From Nigrospora sphaerica (lineage: Eukaryota > Ascomycota > Sordariomycetes > Amphisphaeriales > Apiosporaceae): DNA of 64,000 nucleotides. A program made the translations under genes and the position numbers. The notes beneath the pieces are model-generated. The model saw nothing but the letters and a program-made list of their open reading frames with translations, had not been told where the DNA came from and ran no database searches. Location: positions 930,001 to 994,000 of the forward strand of contig JAGVVL010000027.1 of the NCBI GenBank assembly GCA_018287875.1, given 5' to 3'. The first letter of the stretch is position 1, and each line of letters opens with the position of its first letter. Shown here one piece after another: positions 45,222 to 56,611 of the stretch.

Positions 45222-48200
45222 TCAGATCTGGGAGAAATGAAAGATGACGACCTGACCTGACGAGCAGCCAAGGACGACATTCGTGCCTCCATCCACCGAT
45301 GCCACGGCAGAAGACCTCGGGCGATATTCCGAAGGCAGCCAGAGAACTTGTTGAGATTGGTTCTGAACCCAGACACAATCTGTACTGACACTGTAATCTT
45401 GCTTGACCGTAGGCGTCGGATTGTGCGGATCCTGATTCAACCAGACGGCATCATCTATACGAAAGGTGCCAGTTTCGGCATAAATAAGCGTCGCAGTTGG
45501 GTCAAACAAGACAAAGGAGCTGTAACCGACCTCGAGGGTCGCCTCGCACTTGCCCGTGGCCACGTCCCAGACTTTGGCAGTCTCGTCGTACGAAGCCGTC
45601 ACGACACGCCGTCCATCGGCCGAGAAGACGGCCGAGTTAACGTCAGATGTATGGCCCTTGAGTGTCGCCTCGCACTTGCCCGTGGCTACGTCCCAGACTT
45701 TGGCAGTCTTGTCGCTCGATGCCGTCACGACGCGCCACCCATCGGCCGAGAAGACAACCGTCCTAACAAAGGACGTATGTCCCTCAAGTGCCGCCTCGCA
45801 ATTACTTATAGCCGCGTCCCAAACTTTAGCGGTCCTGTCACTCGAGGCCGTAACGACACGCCGCCCATCGGCCGAGAAGATGGCCGAGTTGACGTCGGAT
45901 GAATGACCCTCGAGCGTCGCTTCGCACTTGCCCGTGGCTGCGTCCCAGACTTTGGCGGTCCTGTCGCTCGACGCCGTGACGACGTGCCACCCATCGGCCG
46001 AGAAGACGGCCGAGTTAACGTCGGACGTATGGCCCTCGAGGGTCGCCTCGCAACTGCCCGTGGCCACGTCCCAGACCTTGGCAGTCCCGTCGTACGACGC
46101 CGTGACGACGTGCAGCCCGTCGGCCGAGAAGACTGCCGAGTTAACGTCGGACGTATGACCCTCGAGTGTCGCTTCGCATTTGCCTGTAGCCGCGTCCCAG
46201 ATTTTGGCGTTCCTGTCGCTCGAAGCCGTTAATACACGTCGCCCATCGGCCGAGAAGATGGCCGAGTTGACGTCGGATGAATGGCCCTCGAGCGTCGATT
46301 CGCACTTGCCCGTGGCCGCGTCCCAAATCTTGGCATTCCTATCGTACGACGCCGTGACGACACGCCGCCCGTCGATTGAGAAGACGGCCGAGTTAACGTC
46401 GGACGTATGGCCCTCGAGGGTCATCTCGCACTTGCCGGTGGCCACGTCCCAGACTTTGGCAGTCCCGTCGTACGACGCCGTGACAACGCGCTGCCCGTCA
46501 GCCGAGAAGACTGCCGAGTTAACGTCGGACGTATGACCCTCGAGTGTCGCTTCGCATTTGCCTGTAGCCGCGTCCCAGATTTTGGCGTTCCTGTCGCTCG
46601 ACGCCGTCAAGACGCGTCGCCCGTCGGCCGAGAAGACGGCCGTTCTAACGTAAGACGTATGGCCCTCGAGTGTTGCCTCACACTTGCCCGTGGCCGCGTC
46701 CCAGATTTTGGCGGTCCTGTCACTCGACGCTGTGACTATGCGTCGCCCGTCGGCCGAGGAGACGGCCATTCTGACGTAGGATTTATGGTCCTCGAGTGTT
46801 GCTAAGCAGAGACTCCATTGCTCTGCTATCTTTGTTCTACACTGGGCCCAATGGGGCGCCTCATGCAGAAAAAGACCTCGAACCAAGCTCTGTCTTGGGC
46901 TAAATATGAGTGCTGATACGTAGGCTTGAAGCGGCCGGCTCTCAATCAGTACTCGGAAGCTTTGCGTAAACCGATATGCGTCACGAACTAAATCTTTTCC
47001 TTGGGATGATCCTGATTGCTTTTTCCCGCTGTTAGCCGTAAAGCGGAGAGTAGAAGAAGGATGGACTTACCTGTATGTAGTCGATGAGCCTCTCTAAGGC
47101 TAATACCCCTTCGGACATGCTCTTTAGCAGACTCAAGGACTCTAGCCAGTAGAGGAAACTGCTTTGTAGGAACCTGTGGACTAAGCCGCTGTCTTGTACG
47201 CCGGCTCTATCCGGAGCCTTGCTGGAGTCCACTAGGTGGTTCACCCAGTAGAGGCAAGAATACCCTATTGTCGCCAGTGGATCAGGCGAGGGCGTAGTAA
47301 CGCTTTCAATAGGGAGGCCTGGTTGGCATAGTCCGTATATGTCACGTTTCAAGGTCTGAGACATGGCCTTGATGGACTTCGAGAAAATCCGGCCATGAAC
47401 GGCTGCTTGCCCCTTCGGAAAAAGACTGGCTGATTGCTCCTTTATCAGGAAGTCCTTTGCTGACTGGTGTACGAAGTAGATCTTGCCCTCCCGAATAGTA
47501 AGAAACGATCCGCAAAGGCTGATAATCTCCTGTAGCGATTCGGGATCGTCCGCCATATCAAAGGACTCTTCGATAAGCGTGGTGGTTTCGACGAGCGAAG
47601 GGGGGCGGTAGGTCATTGCTAAGAGAGCAAGGACATGCGTACAAAGCGCAGCATCCTCCGACGTACGGATTTGTTGTATCATCTGCTGATAGAGAGAATT
47701 AAGAGACGACGGGAACGACTTAACTTTCTGCGAAGCATTCCCGCGACGAGTCTTCTCAAGTTCCTGACAGACCAGGGCGACCCAGAGGAAGGTGCCATCG
47801 GCATTTGACGATAGGTATTGGCGTACTTCGTCGGCGGTGCTATCTCGATAGCCCTTGCGCTGGATAAGTTGAGACACCTTGACCACGATGTAGCTGTCCA
47901 CCGCTGCTGCGACGGACAGAGCATTTGTCTCCAGTGATAGGCTCTGCGCCACGTTGCGTAGTTGTTCCTCGATCTGTGGCCAATTGCGGCTTGAGACAAG
48001 CCATTTGGCACGGGTCGATCGCGAAGTCCAGGTAACCAGATCGAGGAGCTGTGACAGACCCTTCATACACTCGTCTAATGCATCGACCACAAGGTAGATC
48101 CTCCCCAATCTGGAATCCTTGAGAATATTAGTGAAAATCTCGCATAGCGCCTGCCAGGCATTGGTGTCCTCAAATAGCGCCGTCCTAGCGGTGCCGTAAT

Positions 48201-49408
48201 TTTTCTCTATGTGCAAAACGAGAGTGGCATCCTTCTCGAGAAGCATAGAGATCAGACCGCGTACTACGGCCGTGGCGGTGTTAATGCGCTCGTCGGTGGC
48301 TTGGCAGAAGAAATAGGCGAGGACGTTTCCCTCGGCCGGCGATTTCTCTAGCTCGTCGATGATGCCGCAGAGGAGCATGGTCTTGCCCTTGCCTGGATCA
48401 CCCTTGACCCAGAGTAACCGCTGGCCCTCGTCGTCGCGCCACTGGCGGAAGTCGGGATTGTCGAGCACCCAGACGTACGAATTCGCGAGCAGGCCGCCTT
48501 TGGTGTCCTGGATGCGCGTCTTATCGTGGCGTGGGTCGGTAACACGGAGGTCGGCGATGCATCGCTTTCTAGTTTCGCTGGCCGTGTCTTTGCCTAGTTA
48601 TACGAATATTAGTAACAAAACTGCAGTTTACAACAACCTTCCTATGGTTGGAAGTCGGGGAGATACCGTGAGAGCGCTTGTCGATCTCCTCTCGAAGTCG
48701 AATAAACGCATTTAATTCTCCCTCGCCATAAATCAATGGGAGATGAATGTTGAAGATTCCGAGCAGAGAGTAAACCCGGTCTTCTGCGCGTTTCGTCGAC
48801 CGCTTCCCTCTCCAAGAAAGTCGCTCCTCCACGCTAAATCCTAGTAAGGGCTTCCCTCGAAGTGCAGTGAATGGAATTCCAGTGATCTCGTGAAGTAACG
48901 TCTCGAGCGATGCCTTGTCGCCTAGGTGCCGACCCTCTGCCGAAAAGAATGTGACAGACTTTGGGGCAAGCAACTCCTGGAGTGTCCAGCCGCGGGTGAA
49001 CCATCGGCTTTTCCGGAAAGCTGGCTCCCACGTTGCGCGGGGCGTCTCTTCGCCGTTGCTGTCGAGTAGGAAGACGTCGGGTAGGTAGACATAGCACTTC
49101 GCAGCGTTCTGGTACCAGCGAAACATAGAGTTGATTGCTTCGGTAAGCTCGGCGCTACTCGACTTGTCGATGCAGCATGTGTCGACCCAGAAGTAATGCA
49201 AGCCATCGGCGGCAGCTTGCTTACCGCAAAAAGCAAGCTTCTCGTACCCCTCCTTGTGCTGGCCTGCACGGTCTTGGATGTCTTGCAAGGTGACCTCTTG
49301 GTCGTCGGCTCTCCATATGTGCGATAGGATGGCGTAGGGTGGGATACTGTTAATGCGGTCTTCCGTTAGGCTCAGGACCCCATCGCTCTGACGCTGTAGG
49401 AGGCGCAT
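45222..49408 (-). CDS. HET-NACHT-WD40 (HNWD) receptor, apparent frameshift before WD40
   Basis: The exon 48667-49408 encodes a HET domain (IPPYAILSHIW near the start, WVDTCCIDK, WFTRGWTLQELLAP, RVYSLLGIF). The next exon, from 48593, encodes NACHT with Walker A GDPGKGKTMLL and Walker B YLVVDALDEC, then winged-helix segments to 47072. A further intron starts there (GTAAGT). From about 47020 to 45222 the third part holds an N-terminal cap and ten WD40 repeats of 42 aa each, then a C-terminal cap. The repeats are nearly identical apart from a few positions. The start at 49408 (MRLLQRQ) fits the family. HNWD proteins of Podospora (het-d, het-e, het-r) control non-self recognition and cell death. 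I could not splice NACHT to WD40 in frame; one base seems missing, so this may be an inactive allele or a sequence error. Confidence 0.85.
45528..46809 (-). repeat. Ten tandem 126-bp WD40 units
   Basis: The unit encodes GHTSDVNSAVFSADGRRVVT plus ASxDxTAKVWDxATGKCEATLE. All ten have exactly 42 codons. Differences cluster at residues 3-7 (SDVNS, SYVRT, SFVRT) and in the Y/S-D-G/R/E/K/N segment, while the rest is nearly constant. This pattern is known for hypervariable, concertedly evolving HNWD repeats. Confidence 0.92.
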
Positions 49409-50572
49409 GGCGCTTTGTGTGATCATGAGGGAGGGGAAGGAGATAACGAGACTGGCTGCAAGAAGCAGCATGCGTCCAACTGCGCAAGGTTATCCAGGCG
49501 GTGTGGGGCTGCGCGTTGGGCATCATCACGCTGAGGGGGGCGCTGTGCATGATAAGCAAGGATGGGACAGCAGGCCGACCTCCTTCGCGTGCAGCGAAGC
49601 CACAACCGTCCCTACTGGGCGTACCCCCAGAACAGTCCATGCGATGCAATTCTAGCAGAGACGAGCGTATGGAGAAACAGAACTGAACGAAATTGCACCG
49701 CCATGTCGAGCCTCTACGCAGGCCTTGCTAGCATGCTACACGGGTGTCGTGCGTAGACATGGAAAAGGCATAAGCAGCACCGACGCCCACCTGCTTCCTC
49801 GTCCCTGTGCGGGGTAGCTGTGCTGGTACGGAGCGGGACAGATCGAGTCCACAGGATCTATTTGCCAGATTCTTCTTCGAGACCCCTAGCTTTCACACAA
49901 CCCCGCCCAATGCGTGGTTCGAAAGCGTGCCTGACCCAACACCTCCCTACCACGACCGGCTCAGTGCCGAGACAGAGAATCCTTTCGACCCCGATACCGG
50001 GAGAGAATGGCTGCGGTACCCAACCCGCCGCCTACCGAACCGTACGCAAAGAAGAAGAAACACGATCTCAGTGTGCGCCGTTCGAAAGATGACTATGCGC
50101 GTTATAGCCGTATAGGGGATTGCAGACAGTCAGGCAGCTGGCTAGGCTGCTCGTGGACCATCGTACTCGTAGATACGCTTGCCGCTAGTGTGGCTTTTAC
50201 CCTATGTACTGGTGCTCTGCACAGAAGCCCCCCTGTTACCTGGCACCAGCCAGGACTCTGTATTGTAGAACTGAGAAAGGAGGGTGGACATCACGGCTCC
50301 CTTCAAGCGCAGTAGCCTCCGTGTGGTCATGGGACAATGGCAGGATCGTTGGCCGCCCTCGTGGAGAGGAATGGGATAAGCCAGCGGGTGGCCACCGTTC
50401 GCCGAGAAGTGCGTTGCGATGTGCCTAGGGCGTGTGGGGCTGTCCAGCACGCGGTCCCTGAGTCCGGGCGGGCCACTAGCTCAGAAAGCACGCGATGTGA
50501 GGGCTGCTTCTCGAAAAAGGTGCCAATTTTGGCGTGCAGGGTGGAGAATATGGCGATGCGCTACAAGCTACT
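49409..50572. other. Upstream region of HNWD, no supported gene
   Basis: Several frames of about 100 codons overlap on the plus strand (49807-50315, for example MAAVPNPPPTEPYAKKKK at 50007), but none has a recognisable domain. It may contain the HNWD promoter and old repeat sequence. Confidence 0.4.
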
Positions 50573-50770
50573 TGTCACGGTTCAAGGAACGAGGGATCTG
50601 ACGATGCCACAAAGGTTCTTTTGAGGTGCGAAAACTACAGGTAAGGAGGAAAAGAAGGGGAACAGGCTCCTGCTAGTCACTGCTTGGCAGGAATATATCC
50701 AGCCGGCGGCGGTACGTACCGCCGGCCAGTGGTCCATTTGTTCCCATGCCCTTGTACCCATGCCGTAACA
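50573..50770 (-). repeat. LTR family A copy without target duplication
   Basis: 198 bp, TGTCACGG...CCGTAACA. Flanks CTACT and CTGTA do not match. Confidence 0.88.
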
Positions 50771-50779
50771 CTGTAGTTG

Positions 50780-52080
50780 ACGCATGGGACGTTCCGTTGG
50801 CTGCGCTTCGGCTTGTTTTCTTGGGTGGGTTGTGGCCGTCTTTCTAGGGCTTCTAAGGACGTGTGAGTCGGGTCCTCCATGGCCACATCACCCACGTTTC
50901 TGTTCGCATTGTGCGTGTCCGGTCTTGGGCTGATTTCCTCTTGTGTAGTACCTCCCTGGCTTGATCCTTGGGATTGGGCTGCCTTGTAAAGAGGCTACCC
51001 GTCTGGCGGATCTTCGCAAGCTCGTTTCGTGTAGGGCGTACGTACAAGCTTGTCATTCTTCTCCATTGGCTTCGCCGGGCAGTTCTCGTGGTTCGCTGGA
51101 GCTGGCCGGTAGCAGTTCGCACACCGTGGGCGTTCCTGGCACGGCTGTGGGTGGTTATGTCCTACCGGAAGTCGGACGCTGCAGTTCTCGCATCTGTCTG
51201 TTCGCGTGCAAAACCGGCTCGGGTGGTATCCTCGGCAGCCCGGGTTGTGTCTGCTAGGGGGCGTCCGCTTCTCAATCAGCCGGGCCCGCTCGCTGCGAAG
51301 AGTAGGAACGAGACGATGCATGATGTCTTATTCGTCCCCGGAATCGGTTCCTGTCGTGATCAGCGCACGCTTACTGGCTCAACCCCGGTTTGCGGAATGA
51401 CTCCATCTCGCAAGAGAGTGTCGGTCCCGAATGTGTCCCCGAAGATGTTCGGAAGGCGCGTCGGGCAGCCGGGAACCACGTACTTAACCCACGTGATCGG
51501 GACTTCGACTGCGTTAGCTCGGAGGCTTCGCGCCAGTTCTTCCTTCCTTCGGAGTAGTATTTCCTTTGCTTCCTTGTTTCTTGGGTGGACGGCCACGCCC
51601 GTAGCAGTATGGTAGACATCGGGGACGTCGGCCCAGCTGCGCGTGGGGGCCCCGAGAGGTTCCGCACGGGTCGGGCCGGTCTCGGGTAGGAGGCGCTCGT
51701 TCAGGTGGGTGTGAATTGTGTGCCCGATCTTAGGTTGCAGAAACGCCGTAAAACATTTCGTAATCTCCGCAGCTAGTTCCTTGTCTTCATCGCGGTACTC
51801 TTCGATGATGCTATCCAAGACGTGGGCAATCTTAGCAAATACCGATTGTCGGGTGTTGTGTCGTTTGTCCATATCGCTCAAAATCGGGGCTAGTACGTCC
51901 GATGCCGGCTGGTGGCCTTACACCATGGCCGCGTCTTCTTCAGTCGTCGAAGTTTCTTAAGTGTCGTCGACCTTCCTTCGGTTTCGCAGTGGACCGTTCT
52001 CAGGGGCCTCGTTCTGCCCCGTTCGCTTCCTCTTGTGAGTATAAGTAGGGGGAGCTTCTTCAAGGTGGTCGGGAGGATCG
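50780..52080 (-). pseudogene. LINE ORF1 (gag-like) relic
   Basis: Minus-strand pieces: near 52070-51885 (KRKRTGQNEAPENG, with in-frame stops), 51881-51360 (RQSVFAKIAHVLDSIIEEYR), 51321-50995 with zinc-knuckle clusters (CRGYHPSRFC, CENCSVRLPVGHNHPQPC, CANCYRPAPANHENC), and a tail to about 50800. At least two frameshifts and two stops are present. This type of ORF1 commonly precedes RNase H-containing ORF2 in fungal LINEs. The upstream end coincides with the repeat at 52081. Confidence 0.75.
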
Positions 52081-52202
52081 TATTGCGTAAAAGCTAGGGG
52101 ACCTGCCAGTTGACAGATCCTGCTTTTAATAGCCTATGTATGTCCACGGTATCCAATTTAGCAGACTAGGTTATTGTCCCCCCCCCGTGGTGGCACGCAT
52201 CA
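52081..52202 (+). repeat. Family C repeat, left member of a direct pair
   Basis: 122 bp; starts TATTGCGTAAAAG (two changes from TGATGCG) and ends GCACGCATCA. Direct orientation relative to 52433-52553. Confidence 0.82.
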
Positions 52203-52432
52203 AATGCCGGGGACACGGAGAATGAACATCGCCCTCGATGTGGACGCCCTAACTCCCTCAAGTGGTGCTCACGGCGGGAATCGAACTCCGCTCCCCTGGG
52301 TAGTCGGACACCAGGTATCCAACCATGGACGCGTGTGCCAGGCCTCGAGGTGCAGCAGGTGTACCCCGCCCCACGCGTCAAAATCTCGGACCGGTAACCG
52401 CTACGAAAACGGAACCAAGAGATGCTACCATT

Positions 52433-52553
52433 TGATGCGTAAAAGGTAGGGGACCTGCCAGTTGACAGATCCTGTTCTTAATAGCCTATGTATGTCCACG
52501 GTATCCAGTTTAGCAGACTAGTTTATTGTCCCCCCCCGTGGTGGCACGCATCA
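52433..52553 (+). repeat. Family C repeat, right member of a direct pair
   Basis: 121 bp, TGATGCGT...ACGCATCA. The decayed NACHT-WD40 gene starts immediately after it. Confidence 0.85.
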
Positions 52554-54482
52554 CAACAATAACGATGTCAAGCGCCTTATCAGCCTCTTATCCAGCTCGA
52601 AAGGTCTCCAGTAATTACCCAATATTTAAGGTCTTCCTCGCGAGCCGACCCGAGTTATCTATTCGTCTCGGCTTCACTTATGTCCAAGGAACGTATCAGG
52701 ACCTCATCCTTCACGAAGTGCCCGAGCCGATTATCGAACACGACATACATGCCTTCCTTGTCCACGAGATGGAGCATATCAGGAAACAATACAACTTATC
52801 CTCTGGATGGCCGGGTGAGGAAAAAATTCGGACACTAGTCGAGATAGCAGTCCCATTATTCATTTTCGCCGCAACAGTCTGCCGTTTCACATCCGATCCC
52901 AAATTTGAGGATCCACGTAGAAAGCTGCAAAAGGTCCAGAGTATCGGACGAAGAACGAGGGATCAAAGCTAAATGCGACATACCTACGTATCCTCGAACA
53001 ACTCATTGAAGGTCTCTCACCGTCAGACCGAGAAGAGGCTCTCAAAAACTTCCGTCGTGTCGTCGGTTCAATTGTGGTGTTAGCCGACCCTCTCTCTACA
53101 TTTGCCCTCGCGGCGTTACTCGACATGACTCTAGAGGATGTCTCGGAGAACCTAAATCTACTCCATTCCGTCCTGAGTGTGCCCTCGCGAGCTGAGGTAC
53201 CTATCAAGCTCTTACACCTCTCATTCCGCGACTTCCTGCTAAACCCAACAACAACGGGCAATGCTTTCTTACTTAACTAAACGGACACCCATAAACGCCT
53301 AGCAACAGACTGCCTACGGCTTCTACACAAGTCGCTACGCATGGACATTTTTGGAGTCCAGGCACCTGGGACGCTCTTCACAGAGGCTAGTCCTAAGCAG
53401 ATTGGCGGCACTCTACGACCAGAGGTACAATATGCCTGTCGCTTCTGGGTGTATCAATTAGTACAGTCACAGAGGAGGCTTTCTGATGACAACGAAATCC
53501 ATTCGTTTCTTATCACCCACTTCCTGCACTGGCTGGAGGCTCTTAGCTGGATACGACGAGCTTCGGAAAGCCTGGGAATGCTGGATGCATTGCAAGGCCT
53601 TGTTATTGTAAGTGCTGAGCGCCGCTTAGGGACTCGGGTCTAACAGGCATATAGAACAACGCCGACAGTTATCTTCTTGACTTCTTATATGATGCACGGC
53701 GCTTTGCCTCAAGTGTGATCACAAGAGTTGAACTCGCGCCTCTCCAGGTATACTCCTCCGGCCTCCTTTTAACACCAAAGAAAAGTATTGTACACACTAC
53801 CTTCACTAGCAAAATACGTTCTTGGATAACGTTACAACCACGGGTGGAAGATGACTGGGACGTCTGCGAGCGGACGCTCGAGGGCCATAGCCGTGAAGTC
53901 AGCTCAGTCGCATTCTTGCCCGATAGCGCTATAGTGGCGTCGGCGTCGGACGACCACACTGTCCGGCTTTGGAACGCCGCGAAGAGCGCGCCAGTGCAGA
54001 CGCTCGAGGTTCATAGCGGTCCGGCCATGTCGGTCGCGTTCTCGCCCGACGGCACCGTCGTGGCGTCAGCGTCGTCCGACCACACCGTCCGGCTTTGGAA
54101 CGCTGTGACGGGTATTTGCTTTCAAACAACGAATGCCGGCATCATTTTGCGGAACATATCCTTTTTTGAGGATGGCTCGTCACTTACCACTGACGTTGGC
54201 ACTATTGCTACAACTAGCGGGACCCACCTTGTGAGCACCAGTCCTGTCGTTATAGGCACTGTCTCGCCACGTTTGGTCGAAACTACGCAATCAGATGGAT
54301 GTCGCCTTGGTCTTAGTATCAGTAAGGATCGTAGCTGGATTACTCAAGATGGTTGTAATCTCTTTTGGTTACCGGGGGATGTTCGGCCAGGCAGATCAGC
54401 CGTGCATGGCTCTATGGTAGCTCTCGGCAACGGGTTAGGAAAGGTTATGATCATGCAATTTGCAACACTATCTCGCAGGTAA
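52554..54482 (+). pseudogene. Decayed NACHT-WD40 receptor gene, 5' end lost
   Basis: The protein begins mid-NACHT (KVFLASRPELSIRLGF, the sensor region), so the P-loop is absent. A stop at about 52970 and a frameshift precede LEQLIEGLSPSDREEALKNF. In-frame TAA at 53278-53280 follows FLLN. An intron at about 53611-53659 (GTAAGT..CATATAG) then joins the cap region. Two WD40 repeats (LEGHSREVSSVAF.., VHSGPAMSVAF..) follow, and then a C-terminal cap (ISKDRSWITQDGCNLFWLPGD) resembling that of the HNWD gene. It lies on the opposite strand to HNWD, 3.1 kb from its start. It encodes fewer WD units and more diverged ones. It is not functional as read. Confidence 0.82.
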
Positions 54483-54687
54483 TAAATGCCTGCTTGTCTC
54501 TTGCTTTCTGAATGTGGTCCTTTACAATAATATCTTATTCTCCAATAACTCTGCAAACAGGGGTTCTAAGGGCCTTGATAAATATATATTCTCAACTCTA
54601 TTTTTGTGGCTTTCTTGTATTCCTCATAAGTTCGAGGACCCCCATTCGGGCCCCCCCCACTTTCGGGCCCCCCAAAAACCAGCCACC

Positions 54688-54900
54688 TGTTACGGCATGG
54701 GTACATAGGTACAAGGGCATGGGAACGCATGGACGACTTACCGCTGCCTGGCGGTACGTACCGCCGCTGGCTGGATATATTCCTGCCAAACAGTGACTGA
54801 GAGGAGCCTGTTCCTCTTCTTTTCCTCTTCACCTGTAGTTTTCGCATCTCAATAGAACCCTTGGGTCATCAACAGACTCCTCGTTCCTTGAACCGTGACA
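54688..54900 (+). repeat. Solo LTR, family A, inside pogo TIR, with 5-bp duplication
   Basis: 213 bp, TGTTACGG...CCGTGACA. CCACC is duplicated at 54683-54687 and 54901-54905. A small insertion near 54738 explains the extra length over 206 bp. Confidence 0.94.
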
Positions 54901-54997
54901 CCACCGAATTTTCGGCCTTTCGGACGTTCTTTCTATTTCTGAACTCAATTGGCGTCCAATCTTTCTATAAACTCATATTATAACAGTTATAGCTAAT

Positions 54998-56611
54998 ATG
55001 AAACAGTATTCCGAAGAAGATATGCAAAGGGCCCTTAGCTCCGTTACGAGTGGGCACGGAATTAAGCAGACTGCGCGAGAATACGGCATACCGAAATCAA
55101 CACTACAAAACAGACTTCGAGGCCAACAAAGCAGGTCAGATGCGTTCGCATACCAACAGAGGCTCAGACCAGTCCAGGAAGAGTTGCTTACGACCTGGAT
55201 CCTTACCCAAGCTGCCCTAGGGCTTCCACCTTCGCACGCCCAAGTGAAGGAGTTCGCCGAACGTATCCTCCGGGCTCAGGGCGACAGCGAGCCACTCGGA
55301 AAGAGGTGGCTGCAGGCCTTCCTACGCAGGAACCCAGCTATACAGGTCCATAAGAGCCGGTCCATCGACTCACAGCGTGTTAATGGCGCCTCAGTCGAGG
55401 TAATTCGACTATAGTTCCGGTATCTTCAGTTACCGGAGATCCAGAGGGTGAAGCCGGCTAACCGCTACAATATGGATGAAGCAGGGCTCCTAGAAGGTGC
55501 TGGATTTAACGGTCTAGTACTTGGAGGTTCGGAAAAGCGCTCAGTCCGAAAGAAGCAGCCTGGTTCTCGTGTCTGGACGTCCTTTATCGAATGTATCTCC
55601 GCTTAAGGCCATGCCCTGCCCCTATTAGTCATTTTTAAGGGCAAGACAGTTCAGCAGTAATGGTTCCCGCTCGATTTAAGCCAATTCGGAGGCTGGCAGT
55701 TCACTGCAACCGAAAACGGATGGATTACAGACCAAACAGCGCTCGAGTGGCTCGAGAAGGTCTTTATCCCGAATACCGCCCCCGAGGACCCTTCCGAGTA
55801 CCGCCTACTCGTGATGGACGGCTATGGCAGCCATACAACGACTGATTTTATGTTCCAATGCTTCTCGTATCGGATATATCTTCTTTTCTTGCCCCCGCAT
55901 ACCTCTCACGTCCTCCAACCTCTCGATTTAGCCATTTTCAGTTCTTTAAAATCGGCGTACCGGAAAGAGCTCGGATTTCTAACTCAGTTAACGGACTCGA
56001 CGATAGTTGGCAAGCGGAATTTTCTTGCCTGCTATAAGAAGGCTCGCCTAGCCGGCCTTACCGGTCAGAATATCCGGAATGGGTGGAAAGCCGCCGGTCT
56101 CTGGCCGGTTAATATGGCTAAACCGCTTCTTAGTCGGAATTTAATTTAAAATGCACAACAATCAACACCCGATACGACAAATTCGAAGAGATCCTACTTA
56201 AATAGAGAGTTCTCAACACCTTAAAAGACATCCCATACTTCTACAGTGGTTTGGTCGACTCCAAAGAAGACGTCGGACTTTAAGGACCAAGTACAGCTTT
56301 CGAACCAGCTAGCTAAACACTCAACCACACAACGACTACTCTTCCGGAAAATCCAAAAGGCCTTTGATGAGAAGAACGTCCAATTAGCTACTGCTCAAAG
56401 GCAAATTCAAGCTCTCGAAGCTAGGATTGACACTATCAGACTAAGGAAAAGGAAGAAGGTGGATTTAAGCCCCAATTCGAAGTTCGCGAATATCGAAGAC
56501 ATCCACCGGGCTCAATTAGCGGTCGGAGAAGCCGAAAGTGGTCTAGATAAAGAGAGTGACAGCGAAAGCCTAAGTGAGGCTGGTTCGTGTATTAGAGTTA
56601 TCATTAATTAA
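54998..56611 (+). pseudogene. Pogo transposase, five stops and no frameshift
   Basis: A single frame of 538 codons, the normal pogo transposase size. Stops lie at 55412 (TAG), 55604, 55658, 56147 and 56222 (all TAA). The N-terminal helix-turn-helix reads ALSSVTSGHGIKQTAREYGI. DDE residues lie in MDEAGLLEG, VMDGYGSH and PLDLAIFSS. A coiled C-terminus with an acidic end runs to 56611. All five stops can derive from CAA/CAG by C to T in CpA context, the RIP signature. Nothing else interrupts the frame. Confidence 0.9.

Larger units (their letters stand above)
52081..52553 (-). mobile_element. TRIM-like element: two direct 121-bp repeats around 230 bp
   Basis: Direct terminal repeats with TG..CA-type ends flank a 230-bp non-coding interior, the form of a terminal-repeat retrotransposon in miniature. 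On the minus strand the interior begins AATGGTAGCATCTC; TGGTAGC two bases after the repeat matches the start of a primer-binding site for initiator tRNA-Met. The interior also has a tRNA T-loop-like GTTCGATTCCCGC on the minus strand (about 52276-52288). No polypurine tract or target duplication is seen, which weakens the call. Confidence 0.5.

Noticed and set aside
49807..50315. Overlapping frames of about 100 codons upstream of HNWD
   Set aside because: Three frames are equally open and none has a domain.
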